Shown here: positions 45,441 through 56,790 of the stretch, one piece after another | Layout: the number at the start of each line of letters is the position of its first letter | Numbering within the stretch: the first letter of the stretch is position 1 | Source of the DNA: Myotis daubentonii | Lineage: Eukaryota > Chordata > Mammalia > Chiroptera > Vespertilionidae | Direction: 5' to 3' | Assembly: GCF_963259705.1 (NCBI RefSeq) | Contig: NC_081844.1 | Span: forward strand, 13,129,715 to 13,193,714 | Length of the DNA: 64,000 nucleotides | Program-made: the position numbers and the translations under genes | The notes under the pieces: model-generated | What the model was told of the DNA's origin: nothing | Databases searched by the model: none | The model's input: only the letters and a program-made list of their open reading frames with translations

Positions 45441-46254
45441 CATGTAATCAACATGTGTCCGTCAGGAGATGTTTCCTACGCACTGGGGTCCCACAGAATA
45501 TGTTGCTGTTACTGTCTAAATTGTATCAGAGAGAGTAAGTTTCTTTGGCATGGTAACACAACCGTGTGACAGCCTGCGTTTGAAACCAGATCTGTGTGAC
45601 CTCCAGCTCCATACTCTGGTGCCAAAGTTCTTGACCCCGAGAGTAGAGATGAGAAGTAAAGGGAACGTGAAACATTTTTTAAAACCTGCTCCAGGTCTTG
45701 CTTGTCTGGGATCAACGAGGGAGGGAATGTGATAAAGTCACTTGAGAGTTCTGTTTAAAATCCTTGTCAAATTCTGTTCCAACGTGTTCTTATGTTCTAG
45801 TGTCAGTGAAATTTTAGGAGCGCCAAACTGCTTCAGAAATCAGAATCTGGACCAAGCTTACGCGGGGCAAGCCGTTACTAAGCTAAAAGCAGCCTGTTTG
45901 TGTAGGTTAGTCCAGCAAGCGGTACCTTGCCCAGATCACGTAGCTCGTCGTGGCCCAGTGCACTGCAGGCAAGGTCTCCTGCCAACCAGAAATCTCTGTT
46001 GGGATGGGGAAACCGTGAAGTTCAGATTGAGTAGGTGAAGTGGCTGCGAACCTTTCTTCTGCTTAGAGAAAAGAAAGTCACAAGGGAGGCAGACAGCTGA
46101 CATACAAATTTACTTTCTCCTTCCCCTCAGCTCGCCTCCCCTCCCCCCACATTCCCTTCTTTGCCCTCGCTCCCTTTCTTCTCCCTCCTTCCTCAGCCAC
46201 CCTGGGGTGGGAGAGAGAGCCAGTGGGGGTGGGAACTGACTGAATAGGTGGGCT
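45441..46254. other. Unique DNA
   Basis: Pyrimidine-rich stretch about 46110-46200. No gene recognised. Confidence 0.4.
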
Positions 46255-46350
46255 GGCTTCTAGCCTGTGCTCCGACACTCACTAGCTTTGTAACTCTAGA
46301 CAAGTCGCTTAACCTATGTCTTTCGACCTCAATTGCTTCATTTTTTTTTT
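46255..46350 (+). repeat. MIR SINE fragment
   Basis: ACTAGCTTTGTAACTCTAGA, CAAGTCGCTTAACCTATGTC and CCTCAATTGCTTCAT follow the MIR core. Confidence 0.75.
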
Positions 46351-47123
46351 CAGCAGATTTGTCTTAAATGCCAAATGAAATGTTCATATTTCATCGGTGA
46401 CATGAAGAGCTAGGCCAAATGGAGTTTGCAGTCCTTTCTAGGTTTAAAATGCTGTGACTCTCCCCCTGCAATGATGCCCTTTTCCCTTTCTTTCTCATTT
46501 CTCCCTTCATTCTCTCCTTCTTTCCTCTGTCACCTGCATTTCAGCCCACCTCTACGTCTCTCAGACATGGAAGCAGAGAAATAAAGACGGAGAGGAGAGA
46601 AATTCATAGGTGTGTGGGATCTTCCTTTCTTAAAATCAATCTTCTTTCCTTCCTCACTCCCTCCTTTCTTCTTTCCTTTGCTTCCTAACCTCATGGTAAT
46701 TTCTTCGGCTTTTTAAGAGAGCATTTCAGGGAATAAAGAGACCTCTCTCAATTCATGTCCTCATCCAGGCAAACATTTAGAGTGTCTGCAAGTGCCAGCA
46801 TTTTGTTAGGCATGGTAATTACAATGGCCACCAGTGGGATCTGGGAAATATTTGCTCACCTTGGTTTGTAAATGGTGGTTCCTCGGGGAGCAAAGGAGCT
46901 GATGCACACTGCAATCACTTGCCTCGACAAGAAGGGCCTGGACCAAGCACCCGGCCTACCTTAAAAGTGGCGGTTGCAGGAGTGCCCTGTCAGAAAGCCT
47001 TCCGGATAGACGTGATCCCCATGGCCTTCAAGGACAGTCGGCAAGTGCCAGCTCTGTATGTGTTGAATGCATCCAGCCCTCCTGCTTGAGAAGAGCTTCA
47101 AAGGGCTTGAGGAATAGCTAGAC
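46351..47123. other. Unique DNA
   Basis: CT-rich stretch about 46480-46690. No gene or family recognised. Confidence 0.4.
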
Positions 47124-47330
47124 CAGCCCTACCCAATAGAACTTTGTGCAGTTATGGAAATGTCCTCTCTCTGCGTTGTTTCATATGGAGGCCAATGGCA
47201 AAATGGCTATTGAGCACTGGAAACGTCACTAGTGTGACTGAGGAACTACACTTTTAGTTTTATCCTATCTTAATTATTTAACTTTAAATAGTCACATGTG
47301 GCTAGTGGCTACCACACGGGGCAGTGAAGA
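47124..47330. repeat. MER5-type hAT-Charlie relic
   Basis: CCCAATAGAACTTTGTGCAG, GGCTATTGAGCACTGGAAA, TGACTGAGGAACTACACTTT and ACATGTGGCTAGTGGCTACC are characteristic of the old eutherian MER5-like family, from memory. Confidence 0.75.
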
Positions 47331-48069
47331 TATAGTAAACACTACAGATTAAGCAATAGGACTCCTAGACAGTCTAGAGCAACTTACATAAAATGGAAAT
47401 CAGGTACATGGTATAAGACGATAAGGATGTTGAGGGTGATCAAATCCTGAATCATGAGGGGAAATGCCAAAACAAGGAAAAGGGTAGGACCTTACTCTTA
47501 GACAGTTTCAGATTTCCCTGGCTCGTAGTAGCTCTCCAGAACTTCACTGGATGATGCATGGTTGCTACTGGTCTGGCTAGGGTACTTGTTCATTATGAAG
47601 AACAGAGACTCGCCCACATTAGCTTAAGCAATGGTGGCAGTAGTTTTGGAAAAGCTGTACTTGTTCTAGACAGGGGTGAGGATCCTTCGGACCTCCAAAA
47701 CCAATAGCTAAATAGAGCTGAATCTCATGGTGGTTAGATGGATCTGGAATAAATTTCAATAATTGTTTTTAAAATAATATGTCAGATACTAGTACAAATT
47801 GTATAAGCACTTTTCTGGATTTTAGCCATGATGATACCAAAGATAAAATTATTATTAAAGGGCTTTTAAAGAGTATATCAAGGGCAAGAAGACTAAGGGC
47901 ATCTTCATGCTTGAGGCAGAAGTTGATATTAATTAATTACAGATAGAAAAAGGACTATTTGGCCCCAGTTATTTTGTTTCCTCCTATTTTACCTTAAGGA
48001 GATCAATTTCCATAAGAGAAAAGATCATGCAAACACTGTAAGAGAGAAGCCAAAGCTGTTTATAATACA
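47331..48069. other. Unique DNA
   Basis: No supported gene or repeat. Confidence 0.4.
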
Positions 48070-48605
48070 CTAGAGGCCAGGTGCATGAAATTCATGCATG
48101 GGGGCAGGGGACAGGGTCCCTCAGCCTGGCCTGCACCCTCTCTAATCCAGGACCCCTCAGGGGATGTCCGACTGCCGGTTAGGCACCTAAACCGGCAGTC
48201 GGACATCCCTCTAGCAATCCAGGACTGCTGGTTCCTAAACTCTCGCCTGCCTGCCTGCCTGCCTGATCACCCCTAACCACTCTACCTGCCTGCCTGATCA
48301 CTCCTAACTGCCTCTGCTTTCCGGCCTGGTTGCCCCCTAACTGGTCCCCTGTTGGCTTTTTCCCCCCTAACTGCCCCCCTTCTGGCCTGGTCTCCCCCTA
48401 ACTGGTCATCTGCTGGCCTGGCCACCCCTAACTGCTCACCTGCTGTCCTGGTCGCCCCCTAACTGCTCCCCTGCCAGCCTGATCGCCCCTAACCACCTCT
48501 GCCTCGGCCCCTGCCACCATGGCTTTGTCCAGAAGAAAATTGGATGTCTAGAAGATATCTGGTCAACCTGGTCTAATTAGCATATTACCCTTTTATTAGT
48601 ATAGA
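48070..48605 (-). mobile_element. Helitron (HeliBat-like) with internal palindrome
   Basis: Minus-strand element: CTAG at 48070-48073 next to host A, 3' hairpin GTGCATGAA/TTCATGCAT just inside. The 5' end TCTATACTAATAAAAGGG reads from 48605, then host T. An exact 20-bp inverted repeat lies at 48161-48180 and 48190-48209. A CTGC-type microsatellite lies near 48246-48270, followed by repeated CCCCTAACTG units. Confidence 0.92.
48161..48209. repeat. Helitron-internal perfect inverted repeat (20-bp arms)
   Basis: Left arm starts GGGATGTCCGACTGCC. The right arm is its exact reverse complement, with 9 bp between. Confidence 0.95.
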
Positions 48606-49330
48606 TGCCATTGCTCTCAGCACATTCAAGTCTCCAGGTCTACACAAATTATACCACCAGGGTCCTGTAGAAATAATGAAAGCTGAAATGCTATGGATAC
48701 ATTCTGAACAATTATGGAGAATGAGAGAAGGCCCAGGAGGCTGGAAAGGATTGAACATTTTCCCAGTTTTCAAGAAAGGGTATAATAAACACCCTATAAA
48801 TAAAGATCAATAGGCTTGATGATAATCTATCGAACAATCAAAGTGGATTTTAAAGAAAGGGGCTTATGGACACACTTTGAAAAGAAAGCAGTGATCACCA
48901 AGAGTCAGAATGGGTTCACTAAGAATAAATCATGCCAGTTTACCTTCCATCCTACTTTGGCACAGAGGATGGCAACCTATAAATTACACCACATCATAGT
49001 GTTTAACAGGGCTCTCATTAGAGACCATCTTTGTGGACAAGATTTAGTAATTTGAGCCGAATGCTGGTACCATTAGTAAGCACTGGATGGCTTTCCTCAA
49101 AGAGCTGTGATTAATAGATGACTGTCAACCTGAAGGGAGGTTTTTATATCATGCCATAGAACGATTTGTCCTTGGCCTGCTCTGCTAAAAATTTGCATGA
49201 CTTAGATGAGGACAGTGATGGTATGTTTATTAAATCAGCAGATGACAGGAAACTAGGAGGGATAGATAATAGATTTCAGGCCCCAAATCTTCTCAGTCTG
49301 AGACAATGGGCCAATTTTAATAAATTTTCA
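48606..49330 (+). pseudogene. CR1/L3-type LINE reverse-transcriptase fossil
   Basis: Broken plus-strand frames give CR1-like pieces: ITKSQNGFTKNKSCQ near 48894-48938, then a later SADDRKLGG resembling the FADDTKL catalytic region near 49236-49262. In the second, the first residue of the active-site box is altered (SADD for FADD). Frames are interrupted throughout. Family assignment is from memory; L3 and CR1 are hard to separate by eye. Confidence 0.6.
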
Positions 49331-49845
49331 GTGTAAAGATCTGCCCTCATCCACATTAATAAACTCCCCCTTTAGCTCCTTAAAAGACCAGATGGGGTGA
49401 CCCCAGGAAAACTTTGCCTGAGTAATTAAAACCCAGCTTCCACCATTTTCCATGATCAGTTCACTAGAAACAATTTGCTTTCCAGCCTCTTGACCTGTTT
49501 TATTTTGTGGTCAGTCGAATACGTACAGTATCTCATCTCATCCATTGGCTCTTGTTAGGACTGACCCCCAGGATGACTCCTCAGTCTCTTGTCTTGGTGC
49601 CCTGCTCCCCAGGAAGAAGTTCAAGGTTCAGCCTACAGTTATAGCCCACAGTGCTTTCTCCCCTTCCCGGTGAGGGACTCTCAAAACCAATTCTTGCTAT
49701 TTGCTTTGTGATGGGGCTGAAGAAAGCTTCTGCCCTGGGTGACCATCCTGGGCTTGTGTGGAGTTGCACTATGTTCTGTTCAGCAGGCTCTGCTTGATCT
49801 GTGATGTCATCTAAAAGCCTCAGACAACAGAGACATAGAAGCATG
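49331..49845. other. Unique or highly diverged DNA
   Basis: May hold the tail of the CR1/L3 fossil. Nothing else recognised. Confidence 0.35.
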
Positions 49846-50085
49846 GAACATACTGACGAATTTCAGAGAGAAGGTGGTAGGGGGAGAGAGATTAACCGGG
49901 GAACTTATATGCATATATGTATAACCCATGGACACAGACAATAGAGTGGTGAAGGCCTGGGAGGGGCAGGTGTGGAGTGAGGGGGATAATAGTGAGGAAA
50001 AACAAAACACAAACAAACAAAGGGGACATCAGTAATACTTTCAACAATAACAATAAATTTAAGAAAATAAGAAAGATACTCAATG
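49846..50085 (+). repeat. Bat L1 3' UTR fragment
   Basis: TTATATGCATATATGTATAACCCATGGACACAGACA, GTGGTGAAGGCCTGGGAGGG, then AGTAATACTTTCAACAATAA and an A-rich tail. This is the same lineage as 22660-22812 and resembles the terminal part of the HAL1 3' UTR. Confidence 0.82.
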
Positions 50086-50390
50086 GATCTGTTTTTCTTA
50101 GAAATAAATAATTTTTAAGAAAGATGACAGTTGGAATAACTATTGAGGGTAACGACTTCCCCAAAATCACATGCTAACAAGAGCAATAAAAAAATAAAAG
50201 CCTCAGGCAACCCTGCTTTGCCTCTTAACACTTTGGAGAAGGCCCCTGTGCCATGACAGACAATGGAAGTTGGTTACGTTTTAAAAAAGCCCAGGAACAC
50301 AAGCACTGAGCAGCAGCAGCTTGTGTTCAGTTGATTCTGAACCCAAAAGCCAGTGTGATCCTGAGCTCTTCTGTCAGAGATCATGAATCC
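50086..50390. other. Unique DNA
   Basis: No recognised feature. Confidence 0.35.
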
Positions 50391-50398
50391 ATTATAAG

Positions 50399-50624
50399 CA
50401 GCAGTCCTCAACCTGTGGGTCGCGACCCCTTGGGAGTAAAACGACCCTTTCACAGGGATCACCTAAGACCATCAGAAAACACATATATAATTACATATTG
50501 TTTTTGTGATTAATCACTATGCTTTAATTATATTCAATTTGTAACAATGAAATTGGGTGTCATCACAACATGAGGAACTGTATTTATTAAAGGGTCGCGG
50601 CATTAGGAAGGTTGAGAACTACTG
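50399..50624 (+). mobile_element. SPIN-like nonautonomous hAT transposon, copy 3
   Basis: 226 bp with perfect 8-bp target duplication ATTATAAG (50391-50398, 50625-50632). Left end CAGCAGTCCTCAACCTGTGG, right end TTGAGAACTACTG, with GGGTCGCGACCCC subterminally. The interior has about 70 bp identical to the copy at 17677, including GTTTTTGTGATTAATCACTA. No coding capacity. Confidence 0.92.
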
Positions 50625-50632
50625 ATTATAAG

Positions 50633-51949
50633 GGAAGTGATTATATTGCTCCTCCTTGTGAGGATTAGACCATGCCGGAGACCACATGGAGTAGCATCAA
50701 GTTGACTTGAAGTCAACTACATAACAGAAAAGTTGAAAGCTTGGAATGTTCATCTGGAAAAACCATAATAGCTGGCCACAGATTTTAGATCTGGCACGTA
50801 AAGAAAGATTGGAGTTATTCTACTAGATAAAGCAAGTATCAATAGGTGAAAACTACAGAAAATCAAGTTTCTCATAATAATCTCTAACAATTAGAACTGT
50901 CCGAGACTGTCCTGGGTTCCCTTAGGATTTTCTGAATTCCATGTTGCTAGACGTGCTCAAAAGGAGGGAACGTGTGATCTGTAACATCACAGTTAGAATG
51001 CATGAGCCAGCCTGTAGTTAACTAGGAAGTTTTTAAGGCTCTTTACACGCTAGGTTTATAATTTTATAACTACAAATATATGCTGATTTAACTTGGGCTA
51101 TTTTTTCCCTAAATTTCCTTGTCTACTATTCCAAGAATATATTCTGGAGAAGATATATGACCTGTCTTTTTAAGTTTTTAAGACGGCAGAGGAAAATTGG
51201 GGAAGCCCAAGATTAATCCTTCTTTGAAGATACAGCTGGTAAATATCTGCTGGGGTTTCCAAAATTTGCATAATCATTTGTATCAATCCTTCCCCTTATC
51301 CTGACTCCTTTGGGTCTTTTGGGCTATGATTTCAGTCCCGTCCTGTTATCAGACTCTGGACAATGCATCAGTTTCCCTCCCAAGCCCTCCTCTTCACAGA
51401 TGGGACCCACTCCAGGCCACTGTGGCCAAGCTTGGTGAAGGGGCCTTGATTACTCAGGCACTGAACCCACACAACAACCTGACTGGCTGCTTCCTATTCC
51501 AGGATGAGAAGGGGAACAGCGAAAGGAGGGAATGATAACGGGGACGATGCTGACTAGGCTCATCCATCTTCCTGCGTCAGCCCATGGCCATTCCGCTTCT
51601 GGGCCTCCTTCCATCCCTGGCCTTGTCTCTCTGGCTACACAGCCTCCAGGTGACTCCCTGCTTCTCTCCCATGGCTTTGGGTTACCCTTCCCAGAAGAGC
51701 ATCCTGCCTGCATTATTAGTGATCTCTGTCCAAACCACACATATTTCATCGGCTCAGATAATTGCCTTCAGAGAGGGAAGGTATGATTATTTTAATTGTT
51801 CTTGCTTCATCCCTATTTCTTAAAACCTTACAATGTCAATGCTGGAAGGTACTTCCTGGAACAGATAAATAATACTGAATAATTTACTAGTCTCAGAGCA
51901 TGCTCTGGAGAGAACCTATAATAATGTGGTGTAACCAGGCGACAATAAG
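50633..51949. other. Unique DNA
   Basis: Overlapping frames at 51450-51823 show no recognisable domain. No repeat diagnosed. Confidence 0.4.
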
Positions 51950-52275
51950 GGATCTTTTGAAATCTAAAAATTAAAAAAAAAAAAGGAAGGAAAAGAAAGT
52001 AGAATGGTAGTAGCCAGGGGCTGAAGGAAGGAAGTCATGGGGAGTTCTTTTATGTTTTTCAATTTTTAATTATTTTCAATTTCAGTTGACATGTAATATT
52101 ATATCAGTTGCAGGTGGGGAATTATTGTTCAAATTAAGAAGATGAAAGAGTTCTGCAGATAGATGGTGGTGATGGCTGCCCAAGCATGTGAATGCACTTA
52201 CTGCCACTGAACTGTGCACTTAAACATGGTTAAGATGGTAAATTTTAAGTTATATGTATTTTAGCACAATACAAA
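51950..52275 (+). repeat. L1M 3'-end fragment with a foreign L1 piece inside
   Basis: AGAATGGTAGTAGCCAGGGG, GATGAAAGAGTTCTGCAGAT, ACTGAACTGTGCACTTAAAC and TTTTAGCACAATACAAA are the L1M 3' UTR. The stretch about 52063-52125 (CAGTTGACATGTAATATTAT) interrupts it and resembles an antisense L1 3' end. Confidence 0.75.
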
Positions 52276-52779
52276 TTGGGGGGAAAGATCTAAAATTTAT
52301 ATTTGGACTCTCTGATTTTCAATCAGAACTTCTAATTGAACTTCTAGCTGCTGTATAGACTGACCATGTCATCAGAATGCTTAACAAGCTCACCAGCAAT
52401 TATTTAGGAGACTTCAGCACCCATAGTCCTCAAGTTGTGGAAGATGCTCTTTGAGTAAGGGACCGCCTTTAACTGAACCAGAAATGGGCACCCAGTCCAA
52501 GGCTAGTGAATCCATAGGCTGATCAGTAAGGTGGTCTGGCATAGAACAATCTACCCCACAGGTAATTACCAGGTCAATCTTCCTTTCCCATCAGAATTTG
52601 AAAAGGAAAATATGGAGAAATTCAGCCAGTGTGTTTGAGATACATACCATGTAAGAATACTAGCTGTCCTCTTGGAGCATAAAGAGGAGTGGTTTTGCAG
52701 GCAAGAAAATGCTCTTACTATAACTGCTGTGAACTTGTGCGATATGGGCTGAGATAAGTGAAGAGAGGGTGCTAAGCTG
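52276..52779. other. Unique DNA
   Basis: No recognised feature. Confidence 0.35.
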
Positions 52780-53335
52780 GATTTGAGTTTTGGAAAGGTT
52801 GTCAAGGGGACAATATCTAAGCCGAAACCTAGAATATGAATTGAATGATGAGAAAAGAGGAGAGAAGGCAGAACAACCCATGTGAGGGTTGGACCAACAT
52901 CAAGAGAGAGCTGTTGAGTCCAATAATGTAAAATTACAATACATCAAATGTGCAGGGGAAATGAGGTTAGAGGGACGTGAAAGCTTTATAAACACCATTA
53001 AGCAGTCTCGTCTTTGTATTGAGGGGGAAAAGAACCACCAAAGAGTTTCAAGCAGAAAAGAGGTGTAATTAAATTTATTTTTAGAAGGACCATTTATATT
53101 GGAGAATAGAAACAGATAAGAGAGAAGCAAATATGGAGTCAGGGAGCACAGTTTGTGCAGCAATAGGGAAGAGAGATAGTAGTGACTTGAACTAAAGAGA
53201 TGGCACTGGGCCTGGAAAAAGAGAAGGCTAGGTGGCTGAAATTAGGAGCTGGATTCAAAACAAGTTATGAAGCCCAGGAGGCGTCATCAAGAATAAGATT
53301 TCCAGACTCACAATTAGGTGGGAGGTGATAGCATG
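52780..53335 (-). repeat. L2 LINE fragment
   Basis: Antisense L2 order: TCAAGCAGAAAAGAGGTGTA, TATTGGAGAATAGAAACAG, TGGAGTCAGGGAGCACAGTT, GTGCAGCAATAGGGAAGAGA, ACTTGAACTAAAGAGATGG. Diverged but collinear with the L2 3' half. Confidence 0.6.
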
Positions 53336-53369
53336 CAATGAGGTAAAGACAAGCAGAACATCTAAAAGG

Positions 53370-54545
53370 CTGCCTAGCATCACTAATCATGGGGAAATGC
53401 AAATCAAAAGACCATGAGATAACACCTCACACTTGCTAGAATCGCTATTATCAAAAAGATAAGAAATAACAAGTCTTGACAAGGAAGTGGAGAAAAGGGA
53501 ACCCATGTGCACTGTAGGTGAGGAAGTGAATTTGTGCAGTCACTATGGAAAACAGTATGGAGGTTTCTGGGTATTTATCTGAAAAAATCCAAAAACACTA
53601 ACTTGAAAATATATATGCCTCCCCATGTTCATTGCAACATTATTTACAATAGCCAAGACATGAAAACAACCGACATGCCAGCCCATCGATAGATGAATAA
53701 AAATAATGTGATGTGTGTGTATATGTGAATATTATCCAGTCATAAAAAGAAGGAAGTCCTACCATTTGTAACAACATTGATGGATCTGGAGGGCATTATG
53801 CTAAGTGAAATAAGACAAAGACAAATACCATATGATCACACTTATACATGGAATCTTAAAAAGCAAACAGATAACAAAAACAAAAAACTGAACTCATAGA
53901 TACAGAAGACGGATTGGTAATTGCCAGAGGCAGGGGTGGGGGGGTTGGGAGTTGGCAAGTAGATGAAGGTGGTCTAAAGGTACCAGCTTCAGTCATAAGT
54001 CCTGGGTGTAATGTATAGCATGATGACTATCTACACTAATAAAAGAGAAAGATGCAAATTGACCATACCTTTGCAACACCCACCAGCCAATCAGGAGTGA
54101 GTATGAAAATTAACCCAACAAAGATGGTGGGTTAATTTGCATGCACAGCTGTTGAGCGGCCGGGGCAGGGCAGGACGCTTGCGTCGTCACCATGGGGACA
54201 ATGCTGGCATTCCGCACCTCCCCAGCTGCTCCGGGCCTCTGGGCAGCATGGGAAGGCAGAAAGGCGAAAAGGCGGCTCCTGCCAGACAAAGGCAGTGCCG
54301 GCAGCCAGGGGAAAGAAGGCCCATTCTTGCACGAATCTTCATGCATCAGGCCCCTAGTAGTTAATAATACTGTGTTGTACAGTTGAAAGTTGCTAAGAGA
54401 ATAGATTTTAAAAGTTCTCATCCCAATAAAAAAATTTGTAACTGTGTGTTGGTAAATGTTAACTAGACTTATTGTGGTGATCATTTTATAATATATACAT
54501 ATATGGAATTATGTGTACACCAAAAACTAATATAATATTATATGT
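53370..54545 (+). repeat. L1M (MA/MB-type) ORF2 end and 3' UTR, split by a Helitron
   Basis: Starts CATCACTAATCATGGGGAAA (ORF2 C-terminal region), continues ACATTATTTACAATAGCCAA, GAACTCATAGATACAGAAGA and ATTGGTAATTGCCAGAGGCA. It resumes after the Helitron with TAGTTAATAATACTGTGTTG and ends ATGTCAATTATATTTCAATT. No reading frame survives. Confidence 0.9.
54030..54357 (+). mobile_element. Helitron (HeliBat-like) inserted in L1
   Basis: 328 bp: host A, then TCTACACTAATAAAAGAG. It ends CAGGCCCCTAG before host T. The 3' hairpin is TTGCACGAA/TCTTCATGCA-like. Removing it rejoins GACTA and TAGTTAATAATACTG, the continuous L1 3' UTR phrase, which fixes both borders exactly. The 5' 150 bp resemble the 5' end of Helitron module 2 (21531-22140, minus). 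The 3' 60 bp resemble the Helitron at 36583. An internal inverted repeat AAATTAACCCA/TGGGTTAATTT lies at 54107-54138. Confidence 0.95.
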
Positions 54546-54705
54546 CAATTATATTTCAATTAACTTAGGTGGAAGGTGAGACCTTCCCTGTGGCTCTATC
54601 CAAAGGTTTTAAATCTCCTGCTTAAAACCTTTCTCCCTAATGTACTAGTAAATAAAAAAAAGTCCACACTTACTTCTCTGATCTAAAGGACCCACAAGCC
54701 CTGCT

Positions 54706-54900
54706 ACCCTGGCACAGTGGTTGAGTGTTGATCTATGAACCAGGAGGTCACCCTTCGATTCCCTGTCAGGGCACATGCCTGGTTTGTGGGCTTGATCCCC
54801 AGTGGGATTGAGTGCAGTAGGCAGTCAATCCATGATTCTCTCTCATCATTGATGTTTCTATGCCTTTCTTCCTCTCTGAAATCAATAAAAATAAATAAAG
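54706..54900 (+). repeat. Ves SINE
   Basis: CCTGGCACAGTGGTTGAGTG head, GCTTGATCCCCAGTGGG, TCTCTCATCATTGATGTTTC and an AATCAATAAAAATAAATAAA tail. Confidence 0.88.
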
Positions 54901-55499
54901 GATCTGGTTCTTGCCTGTATCTGATCATATCCCCTACATCTTTTCCTGCCCTTCCTTCCACCCAGGTCTTCTGTCAGCTCCTTGTCCATACGGAGCTCTT
55001 GCTGTCATCAGAGCCCCCACAGGGCTCCCTTCCCTAGAACATGCTTCCAAACACAACCAGGTGATTGGCTGATTGTCACCCAGCACTACACAAAACCATA
55101 GAGAAGCCTGAGGAAAGAGGGAGAATGTGTTCCTCTCTCTATGTTTTCTTGTATATTTAAATGTTTAATATTTTTACAGAACACTAAAGCAGTTGAAGAA
55201 ATACTGAAAACTTGTATTTTAGGTTCCTGGCTTCAACAGAAGCAAACTCAATCAATAATATATTTTAAATCTACTTCTTTGCTTATCTCATTTTTAGTGG
55301 AGAGAATGGTCATATTTGACATCTCTTGACCAAGTGATGATCTTAAATAATTTTTAATTAGCTTCAGCTTATTGATACTTTCTAATTAAAATTTTAATAT
55401 TTCATTTGTTTTTTTTTACTTTGCTTTTGCTTTTTAATAATGTTGTACAAAAAAATTTATTTATTTTGATTACTGAGATCTTGGTGCCCCCTTAAATTC
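54901..55499. other. Mostly unique DNA
   Basis: A weak L2-like stretch at 54945-55070 and AT-rich DNA after it. No gene. Confidence 0.35.
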
Positions 55500-55825
55500 T
55501 GTGTTCAGTTCTGTGCTCATGCTTCAATGCAGCTCAGCCCTGCTCAGCTCAAAGGCCATCTCCTCAAAGAGACCTTCCCTGACGCTCTATCCAAAGAAGC
55601 CAGGCAGCTTTGCACTTGCCCACTTATCTTTTCTACTATTACCCTGAATTCATTTTAATAGCACAACTATTATTCTAAATGATCTTGCTTAACTTTTAGA
55701 CTTTTTCTTGACTTTAGGCTTCAGACCCCAGGTGGAACCTCTATGCTCTGTGCCAATCTTATGCATCATCCTACCACACCTAGCACAGCAGCGGCACACA
55801 TTGAATGAAGTAATACATTTGGGAT
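55500..55825 (+). repeat. L2 LINE 3' region
   Basis: CTCAAAGGCCATCTCCTCAA, AGACCTTCCCTGACGCTCTA, then ACCTAGCACAGCAGCGGCAC and ATTGAATGAAG follow the L2 3' end. Confidence 0.75.
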
Positions 55826-55964
55826 AGCGGGTTTCTAGAATCTAGATGGTCCTTGAAGCCTCGGACTTAAAGGATGTGTGGTACGAAAAGAAAAGCAGGC
55901 CTAGGGTAAACTCTGGGAAACAACAACATTGAAGGAGCAAATAAAGAGGAATCTACAAAGGTAA

Positions 55965-56785
55965 CTGAAATACAAATGGTGGTGAGAATGTGGAGCTCAC
56001 AACAAGTGCCCTCACTCACTGCCTATGGAAATGCAAACTAGAATAGCCGCTTGGGAAGAGAGTTTGGAAGTCTCTTACAAAACTATATATCCTCTCACCA
56101 TATGACCCAGCAATTGCACTCCTTGGTATTTACCCAAAGGAGTTAAAACTGTATGTCCACACAAGAATTGCACACAGATATTTGTAGCCGAAACTAGGAA
56201 GCAACCAAAATGTCCTTGATAAATGAATGGGTAAATAAACTGTGGTACATCCAGACAATAGAATAGTATTCAGTGCTGAAAAGAAATGAGCTATTAAGCC
56301 ATGAAACTATGTGGAAACTTAACCCATAATACTAGTTAAAGAAGCCAATATGAAAAGGCTACATACTGTATGATTGCAGTTATAGGACATTCTGGAAAAT
56401 GCAAAAGTATGGAAATAGTAAAGGGATTAGTGGAGACAGTAAAAGGATTAGGGGGGATGAATAGGCAGAGCACAAAGGATATTTAGGGCAGAATGAAACT
56501 ACTCTGTATGATACAACAACGGTGGATACATTTATCCAAACCCATAGAGTGCACAACACTAACAGTGAACCCTAATGTAAACTATGGCCTTTAGATGATA
56601 ATGATGTGCAATGTAGGTTCATCAGTTGTAACAAATGTACCACGCTAGAGGTATGTTGGTGATGGGGGAGGATGTGTGTGACTGGGGGTAGGGAATATAT
56701 GGGCACTCTCTCTGTACCTTCTGCTTCATTTTGCTGTGCACCTAAAAACTGCTTTAAGAAATTAAATCCTATTAAAAAGGAAAAT
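55965..56785 (+). repeat. L1M ORF2 end and 3' UTR
   Basis: CCATATGACCCAGCAATTGC, TTTACCCAAAGGAGTTAAAA, CGAAACTAGGAAGCAACCAA, GAATGGGTAAATAAACTGTG, then GATACATTTATCCAAACCCA and GCTTTAAGAAATTAAATCC. This is a classic 5'-truncated L1M copy with no intact frame. Confidence 0.88.
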
Positions 56786-56790
56786 GAGCT

